Of a stretch of DNA of 8,301 bases, positions 1 through 4,963 are shown one piece after another. This DNA is from a bacterium (GTDB lineage Bacteria > Planctomycetota > UBA11346). How positions within the stretch are numbered: position 1 is the stretch's first letter; each line of letters starts with the position of its first letter. Made by a program: the position numbers and the translations under genes. A model generated the notes under the pieces. That model ran no database searches. It was not told where the DNA came from and saw only the letters and a list, made by a program, of their open reading frames with translations. The stretch is from contig JAIFKN010000276.1 in assembly GCA_020049615.1 (NCBI GenBank), forward strand, positions 1 through 8,301, written 5' to 3'.

Positions 1-2
1 CC

Positions 3-668
3 ATCACCCGGGTGGGCGACCACACCCCGGTGCCGGTCGATGTGCGCATCGTCGCCGCCACCCACCGGGATCTCGCCGCCGAGGTCAAGGCTGGCCGCTT
101 CCGCGAGGACCTCTACTACCGTCTCAACGTCGTCACCCTGGCGCTTCCCTCGCTGCGCGAGCGTCGCGAGGACATCCCGCTGCTGGTCAACCACTTCCTG
201 CAGAAGTTCAACCGCGACGAGCACAAGAACGTCGACGAGGTGCCGCGTTCCGTGCTCGACATGCTGATCTCCTACCCCTGGCCCGGCAATGTGCGCGAGC
301 TGGAGAACTGCATCCACAAGGCGGTGGTCCTCGCCCCGGGCAGCGTCTTCGTCGACGAGTTGGTCCCGACCACGATCCGCACCTACGCCGCCAGCCAGCA
401 GTCAGCCGTCCCGGCAAGCGAGCCGCCCGACCGCTTCCTCAAGCAGGCGCTGGAACGCTACGCCAGCCTCGCCAGCCCGGACCTCAACCTGCTGGCGCTG
501 TCAGCCGAACGCATCCTGATCAACTGGACGCTGAACCGCGAACGCGGGGTGAAGCTGCGCGCCGCCAAGGCCCTCGGCATCAACCGCGTCACCCTCGACC
601 GCAAGCTGGTCGAATACGGCATCAGCGTGACGCGCGGCAAAGGCGTGGCAGAGGAAGACGCGGCGTAG
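3..668 (+). CDS. Sigma54-dependent transcriptional regulator, NtrC family (3' end only)
   Basis: This is the C-terminal ~221 residues of an enhancer-binding protein that activates sigma54 RNA polymerase by ATP hydrolysis. The frame is open to the left edge and reads ITRVGDHTPVPVDVRIVAAT, the usual run into the AAA+ core, so the GTG at 12 is internal and not a start. Visible motifs in order are the sensor I region (DVRIVAATHRDL), the GRFREDLYYRLN segment with arginine-finger residues, LRERREDIPLL, and sensor II WPGNVRELEN at 279-308. A linker follows, then a Fis-type helix-turn-helix (RAAKALGINRVTLDRKL) at about 558-608. The Walker A/B and GAFTGA motifs and any receiver or sensor domain lie outside the window, so the input signal is unknown. 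It converges with the lipoprotein gene across a 7-base gap. The family call is very secure; the target genes are not known. Confidence 0.95.
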   Translation: MTRVGDHTPVPVDVRIVAATHRDLAAEVKAGRFREDLYYRLNVVTLALPSLRERREDIPLLVNHFLQKFNRDEHKNVDEVPRSVLDMLISYPWPGNVRELENCIHKAVVLAPGSVFVDELVPTTIRTYAASQQSAVPASEPPDRFLKQALERYASLASPDLNLLALSAERILINWTLNRERGVKLRAAKALGINRVTLDRKLVEYGISVTRGKGVAEEDAA

Positions 669-675
669 CCATCCC

Positions 676-1407
676 TCAACCGGAACCGAAGGGTAGTGCC
701 ACGTCCGCCGGTGAGCCGGCGAGATTCGTCCCCAGGGTGGCCTCGGGATCGACGGTGAAGGTGTAGGTCCCCGACACCGGTGGAGTCAGGTCCAACGCGG
801 TAGAACGCGAAGCTCCGGGAGCGAGCGGAGTCCCGGAGAAGTCGAAGATCTGGATGACCCCCGAGGCCAACCCGCTGGTGGAGACCGAATACGGGATGGC
901 GAAGGCCACGCTGCCGACACCGTTGTTCGTCAGGGTCAGGGTCAGGATCGAATCCGCATCGGCATGTATGGATGGCGCCACATTGTACACCACCGGAAGA
1001 TCGAGGGTCTCCTCGCGGCTTGCCCCCTGCGCCGAGGCCAGGGTCACCACATAGCGGTGCGCACCCGGCGTCGCAATGGTATCGGTGAAGGAGAACGACA
1101 CCGGTGCGCCGTCAGCAGGCAGCGTCAAGGTCCCCGACGACACGCTGACGGAACCATCCCTGACTGCGACCCACGAAGCCGATGATGAGGCATCCTCGAT
1201 GCCCGACGCAGAACCCGAGATCCGGATCTGCTGCCCGACTTCGGGCGCTGAGGGATCGGCAATGAGGAGATGGACGACGAACGTGCCGCTACTGCCACTG
1301 GAATCACCTGTATTGCTGCACCCGACGGCGAGCAGCGCCAGCAGCAGAGCCAGTCCTGGCTTGAGGCCGCGTTTCAGGTTCCACTTGTCGTCCAGGCAGA
1401 GTGTCAT
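676..1407 (-). CDS. Predicted lipoprotein with Ig-like beta-sandwich repeats, unknown function
   Basis: I do not recognise a specific family. The 243-residue product begins with a basic, then hydrophobic stretch (GLALLLALLAVGC) with a lipobox LAVGC at Cys30, followed by Ser. It should therefore be a lipid-anchored protein, probably in the outer membrane. A Ser/Gly-rich linker follows. Next come two Thr/Ser/Val-rich segments that look like Ig or CARDB-like beta-sandwiches, roughly residues 42-130 and 140-240. The segment with LTLTNNGVGSVAF and later SGTYTFTVDPEA is typical of extracellular adhesion or scaffold modules. I chose ATG 1407 because it is preceded by GAAGGGA at a good distance. Longer in-frame starts (1515, 1443) would put a non-signal extension before the signal peptide and have no clear ribosome-binding site. 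The ribosome-binding site lies in a hairpin (see 1413-1440). Lipoprotein call sure, role unknown. Confidence 0.85.
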   Translation of the reverse strand: MTLCLDDKWNLKRGLKPGLALLLALLAVGCSNTGDSSGSSGTFVVHLLIADPSAPEVGQQIRISGSASGIEDASSSASWVAVRDGSVSVSSGTLTLPADGAPVSFSFTDTIATPGAHRYVVTLASAQGASREETLDLPVVYNVAPSIHADADSILTLTLTNNGVGSVAFAIPYSVSTSGLASGVIQIFDFSGTPLAPGASRSTALDLTPPVSGTYTFTVDPEATLGTNLAGSPADVALPFGSG

Positions 1408-1412
1408 GGTGA

Positions 1413-1440
1413 TCCCTTCGCCGCTGCGCGGCACGAAGGG
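1413..1440 (-). promoter_or_regulatory. Leader hairpin covering the Shine-Dalgarno of the lipoprotein gene
   Basis: On the minus strand the leader contains a 7-bp perfect stem (plus-strand arms CCCTTCG 1414-1420 and CGAAGGG 1434-1440). It continues as a second 4-bp stem, CCGC 1421-1424 with GCGG 1428-1431, around a 3-base loop, with a two-base bulge (1432-1433). In the transcript the 3' arm is GAAGGG, the same bases as the Shine-Dalgarno (GAAGGGA, 1413-1419), ending 6 bases before the ATG at 1407. Closing the stem would hide the ribosome-binding site. The base pairing is seen directly; control of translation is inference. Confidence 0.45.
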
Positions 1441-1471
1441 CATGCTGCCCAGACGGCAGGAACCTCGCCAT

Positions 1472-1517
1472 GGGGCAATGACCTGGGACCGCGCGCGACT
1501 CGCGCGCCGGGGCAATG
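1472..1517. repeat. 9-bp direct repeat GGGGCAATG, 37-base period
   Basis: GGGGCAATG occurs at 1472-1480 and again at 1509-1517. Each copy is followed by ACCT (directly or after one extra C) and then by a GC-rich hairpin. This gives two related units in the same orientation within the frr/lipoprotein gap, which suggests an old partial duplication or a dispersed intergenic repeat. No function is assigned. Confidence 0.5.
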
Positions 1518-1555
1518 CACCTCTCCGAGCGCGCCAGCGGCGCGCGGTCCCAGGT
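1481..1555. repeat. 16-bp perfect inverted repeat with two nested hairpins, abutting the frr stop
   Basis: The arms ACCTGGGACCGCGCGC (1481-1496) and GCGCGCGGTCCCAGGT (1540-1555) are perfect inverted complements separated by 43 bases. Two smaller hairpins compete with the long stem: GCGCGCG/CGCGCGC with a 3-base loop at 1491-1507, and GCGCGCC/GGCGCGC with a 3-base loop at 1529-1545. The right arm ends one base before the frr stop codon (1556-1558). The element could stop transcription, protect the 3' end of the pyrH-frr mRNA or be a copy of a dispersed palindromic repeat. No T-tract follows on the minus strand, so it is not a standard intrinsic terminator. Confidence 0.7.
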
Positions 1556-2113
1556 TCACCCTTCCAGGATGTCCTTGGTCTTCTCGGCCAGCTTCTTCTC
1601 CGCCAGCTGTTCGTGCTCCTTGAGCATGGCGTCGATCTTCTCCTTCGACTTCTTGATCAGGTCCTCGGAGGCCTTGGCCTCCTTGCCCTTGGTCTCGACG
1701 TGCTTGATTGCGTCGCGGCGGATGTTGCGCATCGCCACCTTGGTCTTCTCGTTCTCGTCCTTGGCCTGGCCGGCGAGCTGCTTGCGTCGCTCCTGCGACA
1801 GCGGCGGGAGCTGCAGGCGGATGGTGTGACCGTCGCTGGACGGCGCGAGGCCGAGGTTCGAGGCGACGATCGCCTTCTCGACCGCCTTGACCACGGTCTT
1901 GTCGTAGGCCTTGATCGCCAGCTGGGTCGGCTCAGGCACGGTGATGCTGGCGAGCTGGTTGAGCGGCGTCATCACGCCGTAGGCCTCGACCTGGAGGTGT
2001 TCGACCATGGCGGGCGAGGCGCGGCCGGTGCGGATGTGGCTGAAGGCGTTGGCCAGGGCGGCGACCGCCTTGTCGAACTTGGACTTGGCTTCAGCGATGT
2101 CGGCGTCGAACAT
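1556..2113 (-). CDS. frr: Ribosome recycling factor
   Basis: This cytoplasmic factor, with EF-G, splits the 70S post-termination complex so ribosomes can be reused. The 185-residue product is the standard family length and aligns by eye from end to end. Visible motifs are RTGRASPAMVEHLQVEAYG (about residues 28-46), TPLNQLASITVPEP, AIEKAI-like VEKAIVASNLGL, IRLQLPPLSQERRKQL, and the VAMRNIRRDA core around residues 126-135 with its conserved arginines. The C-terminal third is the usual charged, Lys/Glu-rich long helix. ATG 2113 is supported by a GGAG ten bases upstream, lying in the short gap after pyrH. A longer in-frame extension upstream overlaps pyrH and is not real. It is co-transcribed with pyrH 20 bases upstream. 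The stop codon is directly followed by the long inverted repeat. Confidence 0.98.
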   Translation of the reverse strand: MFDADIAEAKSKFDKAVAALANAFSHIRTGRASPAMVEHLQVEAYGVMTPLNQLASITVPEPTQLAIKAYDKTVVKAVEKAIVASNLGLAPSSDGHTIRLQLPPLSQERRKQLAGQAKDENEKTKVAMRNIRRDAIKHVETKGKEAKASEDLIKKSKEKIDAMLKEHEQLAEKKLAEKTKDILEG

Positions 2114-2133
2114 GGATGGTATGCTCCGGAGGA

Positions 2134-2844
2134 TCAGCCGGCGACGAGCGTGCCGGGCGGGTTGGGACCGAGGGCCGCGGCGATGGTGCCGGGTGCGGTC
2201 ATGTCGAAGACGCGGATGGCTACGCCGGCCTGGCGGCACAGCTCGAAGGCGGCGAGGTCCATGACGCCGTAGCGGCCGGCCAGGGCCTGCTCGTAGGTCA
2301 GACGCGGGATGCGCGTCGCGGTGGGGTCCTTGCGCGGATCGGCAGTGTAGATGCCGTCGACCTTGCTGCCCTTGAGCACCACCTCGGCACCGATCTCGGC
2401 TGCGCGCAAGGCAGCGGCGGTGTCGGTGGTGAAGTAAGGATGCCCGGTGCCGCCGCCGAAGACTACCACGGTGCCGGCGGCCATCTGTGCGAGCGCGGTG
2501 GCGCGATCGAAGGCGCAACACACGTTGGGGATGGCATACGGCCCATGCACGGCGCAACGGCCACCGGCGCGTTCGATGCCATCCTGCAGAGCGAGGGCGT
2601 TGATCAGCGTCGCCAGCATGCCTTGCCGATCGCCACGCGTCGGATCGGCAGCGTCGCGCATGCCGCCACCGCGCATGATGTTGCCGCCGCCGACGACCAG
2701 GCCGATGGGCCCGTGCGCCAGGCCGGCGAGCAGTTCGAGGCAGACGCGGTCAACGGTCGGACGGTCGTGGATCTGGTCGCCCCCGGCGGCGAGGGCCTCG
2801 CCGGACAGCTTGAGCAGGCGTGGACGCGGCATCGCGCGCAGCAT
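2134..2844 (-). CDS. pyrH: UMP kinase (uridylate kinase)
   Basis: The enzyme phosphorylates UMP to UDP with ATP in the cytoplasm, the first step from de novo UMP to UTP/CTP, and is a hexameric amino-acid-kinase family protein. The 236 residues show LLKLSGEAL (10-18), the glycine loop VVGGGNIMRGGG (50-61), GDRQGMLATLINALAL (71-86), the VVVFGGGTGHPYFTTDTAAALRA-type block (126-148) and KVDGIYTADPRKDP (161-174). GVMDLAAFELCRQ follows near 193. These are all hallmark segments. Two starts are possible: ATG 2844 (used here) and ATG 2832 (MPRPRLL). Neither has a strong Shine-Dalgarno, and an in-frame stop at 2899-2901 limits any longer start. Length is normal for the family. It heads the pyrH-frr pair and diverges from the porin gene across a 69-base gap. 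Confidence 0.97.
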   Translation of the reverse strand: MLRAMPRPRLLKLSGEALAAGGDQIHDRPTVDRVCLELLAGLAHGPIGLVVGGGNIMRGGGMRDAADPTRGDRQGMLATLINALALQDGIERAGGRCAVHGPYAIPNVCCAFDRATALAQMAAGTVVVFGGGTGHPYFTTDTAAALRAAEIGAEVVLKGSKVDGIYTADPRKDPTATRIPRLTYEQALAGRYGVMDLAAFELCRQAGVAIRVFDMTAPGTIAAALGPNPPGTLVAG

Positions 2845-2878
2845 GGGCCCGGAGCTGGATCGGCAAGGCTGGCGTCGG

Positions 2879-2907
2879 TTGCGTGCACCGCCCCTCCGTC
2901 ATAGCAT
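2879..2907 (+). promoter_or_regulatory. Possible promoter for the porin gene (weak match)
   Basis: TTGCGT (2879-2884) and TAGCAT (2902-2907) are spaced by 17 bases, matching 3/6 and 4/6 of the sigma70 consensus. This spacing would place the transcript start at about the ATG at 2914, giving a leaderless or nearly leaderless mRNA. That agrees with the lack of a Shine-Dalgarno before this ATG. With such partial matches the pairing could be chance. Confidence 0.2.
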
Positions 2908-2913
2908 GCGGCG

Positions 2914-4062
2914 ATGCGTGTCCTCCTCCCGGTCGTGGCGGTGTTCGCCTGGTCCTCGGCCGCCGCCGCCGAGCCCGGAGACCTGCCGATCGACGTGCAC
3001 GGCTTCGTCTCGATGGGCTGGTTCCACACCTGGGACAACGCCTACCTGGCCGCCGACAGCGAGAGCGGCAGCACCGAGTTGTGGGAGGCGGCCATCAGCG
3101 TCACCAGCCGGCCGATCGACCGCCTGCGCCTGGGCGTCCAGCTCTTCGCCCGCGACCTCGGGGTCTACGACAACGGCCGCCCTGTACTCGATTACGCCTA
3201 TGCCGACTGGCGCGCCACCGACTGGCTCGGGGCCCAGGCCGGTCGGGTACGCATCCCGGTCGGCCTCGGCCAGGAGGAGATCGACAACGACACCGCCCGC
3301 ACCCAGGTGTTCCTGCCGTGGTCGGTCTATCCGCTGCGCGTGCGCGATTTCTTCCTCGCCGTCGATGGCGCAAAGCTCTACGGCTTCGTCCCGCTGACCG
3401 GCGGGCAGTCGTTCGAGTACACCGTCTACGGAGGCACCTCGTCGGTCGACACCGAGGGCGGGTTCGCCACCAGCCTGTCGCGCATCGGCTACGGCACGAT
3501 CAACGAACTCGATCCCGGCCTGACCCTCGGCGGCATGCTGCATTGGAACGCGCCCGGCGGCCTGGCCATGCGTGGCAGCCTATGGCACACCGGCAGCCTG
3601 CAGGTCGGCGGCCAGCGCGGTGCAGCAGCGACGGGCGCGGACATCGAACAGTACTGGTGGACGATCGCCTCGCTCTCCTGGGAAAGCGAAGATCTGACCC
3701 TCGCCGCCGAATACTCGCGTTCCCACTATGGCGGCGAGGCCAGGCTGAACCCGGCATCCCCGGCGGTGAAGGCTGCGATGAACGCCGATGGCGGCTATTT
3801 CTCCGCCACCTGGCAGGTCAGCCGCTGGTGCGAACTATACGGCGCGATCGAGATCGCCCGCTCGGCCATCGCTGATGAGACGTTCGGCGAGACCCGGGCG
3901 GTGGTTGGCGCCATCGCCTTCCGGCCGGCCCGCAACTGGTCGCTCAAGGTCGAGTGGCGCGAGATGGACGGGCCGATCGGTTTCATTTCGTCGATCGACA
4001 ACCCGGATGGGGTCGACGAGCAGTGGCGCATGGTCGCGTTCAAGACGACTGCGGACTTCTGA
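2914..4062 (+). CDS. Outer-membrane beta-barrel porin-like protein
   Basis: The 382-residue product starts with a signal peptide (MRVLLPVVAVFAWSSAAAA, cleavage probably before EPGD). It then runs as alternating polar/aromatic strands to a C-terminal phenylalanine (TTADF), the usual signal for outer-membrane barrel insertion. The N-terminal DVHGFVSMGWFHTWDN and the central block around residues 105-150 match porin-like proteins that often sit beside PstS-like genes. That block carries AGRVRIPVGLGQEE, SVYPLRVRDFF and VDGAKLYG. ATG 2914 is the only early start, since a TAG lies in frame at 2902-2904. No Shine-Dalgarno is visible. The stop overlaps the next start by one base, so the two are probably one transcript. 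Substrate is unknown; uptake of an anion such as phosphate is inferred from the neighbour only. Confidence 0.8.
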   Translation: MRVLLPVVAVFAWSSAAAAEPGDLPIDVHGFVSMGWFHTWDNAYLAADSESGSTELWEAAISVTSRPIDRLRLGVQLFARDLGVYDNGRPVLDYAYADWRATDWLGAQAGRVRIPVGLGQEEIDNDTARTQVFLPWSVYPLRVRDFFLAVDGAKLYGFVPLTGGQSFEYTVYGGTSSVDTEGGFATSLSRIGYGTINELDPGLTLGGMLHWNAPGGLAMRGSLWHTGSLQVGGQRGAAATGADIEQYWWTIASLSWESEDLTLAAEYSRSHYGGEARLNPASPAVKAAMNADGGYFSATWQVSRWCELYGAIEIARSAIADETFGETRAVVGAIAFRPARNWSLKVEWREMDGPIGFISSIDNPDGVDEQWRMVAFKTTADF

Positions 4063-4466
4063 TGCTGCGGACGGCGTGCATCCTCGTGGCGACCGGTGTG
4101 GCGCAGCTCGCGGCGGCCGTCGCCGTGCTGCACCACGGGGTCGATGATCCCGAGCTGACGCGCGAGCGGGTCGGCAACATCCTCACCGGCCGCGTCAGCA
4201 CCTGGCGCGGCGGAGGGCCGATCGTCATCATCCTGCTCGACGGCCAGCGCTGCGTGAGCGAGTTGACCGGCCGCGATGTCGCCCGCCTGACCCGCGGCTG
4301 GAAGCGCCTGGTGTTCGCCGGCTCGGCGGCCATGCCGCTGCAGGCCGACAGCCTGCCCGAGGCCCTGCGTCTGGTCACGCTCACGCCTGGAGCGGTCCTG
4401 GTGCTCGACGAGGCGCCATCCCAGAGCGGCGTGACGATCGTCCCGCTGGACGCCGGAACCGACTGA
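4062..4466 (+). CDS. Small secreted PstS-like (phosphate-type) periplasmic binding domain
   Basis: The 134-residue product has an N-terminal signal-like segment (MLRTACILVATGVAQLAAA). The rest resembles the short PstS-like family: HHGVDDPELTRERVGNILTGRVSTW corresponds to the usual opening in which a strand is followed by L-x-R-x-x-L-x-x-I-x-x-G-x-x-x-W. RGWKRLVFAGSA matches the later W-x-x-x-VF-x-G part, and VTLTPGAVLVL matches the closing PGAIGYV segment. It is much shorter than full PstS (about 320 residues), which is normal for this subgroup. The ATG overlaps the porin stop (TGATG), so translation is probably coupled; there is no separate Shine-Dalgarno. The ligand residues of true PstS cannot be confirmed, so phosphate binding is only a guess. 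It ends 3 bases from the caspase-FGS gene's end on the opposite strand. Confidence 0.65.
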   Translation: MLRTACILVATGVAQLAAAVAVLHHGVDDPELTRERVGNILTGRVSTWRGGGPIVIILLDGQRCVSELTGRDVARLTRGWKRLVFAGSAAMPLQADSLPEALRLVTLTPGAVLVLDEAPSQSGVTIVPLDAGTD

Positions 4467-4469
4467 CGC

Positions 4470-4963
4470 TCAGGGATCGGCCGCGAAGCGGAAACCGACG
4501 GCCCACGAGCGGAGCGTGGGCAGGTCAGCGAAGCGCTGGCCGGCACGCAGGTGGTCGGGCGGCGACGAGCATTGCCCGCCCCGCAGCACCCGCTGCGTGC
4601 CGCCGGACGGCCCGCTCGGGTCGATCAGCCGCTCGCGGGGGTAGGGCGCATGCCAGTCCTGGACCCATTCGTTGACGTTGCCGAGCATGCCGTGCAGGCC
4701 CCAGGGGTTGGCTGGCAGGGCACGGCACGGCGCGGGACCGGCGAAGCCGTCATCGCCGGCGACCCACGGCCCCTGATGCTTCGGCACGGCCCGCTGGTAC
4801 GCCGCATCGCAGCCATTGACCCAGCGCGATAGCTGCTCGGCGCCATCGCCCCACCAGGTCGCGGTGATGGTCCCGGCGCGGCAGGCGTACTCCCACTCGG
4901 CCTCGGTGGGCAGGCGGGCGCGCAGACCGGGGGTGACGCCGGAGATCATCCGGCAGAACGCGG
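4470..4963 (-). pseudogene. C-terminal half of the FGS (SUMF1/FGE-sulfatase) domain, separated from the caspase protein by a frameshift
   Basis: Starting at FCRMISGVTPG (TTC at 4956-4958) and running 162 residues to TGA at 4470-4472, this frame supplies exactly what the upstream frame lacks. It carries RLPTEAEWEYACRAG, TWWGDG, NPWGLHGMLGNVNEWVQDW, RVLRGG and GFRFAADP, in the normal family order. It has no start codon or ribosome-binding site of its own that suits the domain, so it is the tail of the large gene. Human FGE has two catalytic cysteines in GGSYMCHRSYC; here the segment is GGQCSSPPDHLR, with one cysteine (4569-4571) at the usual Trp position and Ser and Leu at the cysteine positions. 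Formylglycine-generating activity is therefore unlikely; the fold probably binds a ligand or partner. There are no other stops, so the break is recent or a sequence error. Confidence 0.85.

Noticed and set aside
12..14. GTG as the start of the sigma54 regulator
   Set aside because: The upstream in-frame codons (ITR) continue the conserved AAA+ sequence, so the gene begins before the window.
1407..1515. Longer start of the lipoprotein at 1515 or 1443
   Set aside because: Either would put 12-36 extra residues before the signal peptide, with no Shine-Dalgarno, whereas 1407 has GAAGGGA at good spacing.
1481..1555. Standard intrinsic terminator for pyrH-frr
   Set aside because: The stem is strong but no T-run follows on the minus strand, and the loop region is 43 bases long.
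1076..2272. 398-codon open frame on the + strand
   Set aside because: It lies antisense to the lipoprotein gene's 5' end, frr and pyrH, is Leu/Gly/Arg-biased without domains, and is a shadow of GC-rich codons.
2820..3875. 351-codon + strand frame and the minus-strand frame 2899-3543
   Set aside because: Both overlap the porin gene, whose signal peptide, strands and final Phe identify the true frame.
4464..4472. Terminator between the convergent PstS-like and caspase-FGS genes
   Set aside because: The stops are only 3 bases apart and I found no hairpin with a T-run on either strand nearby.
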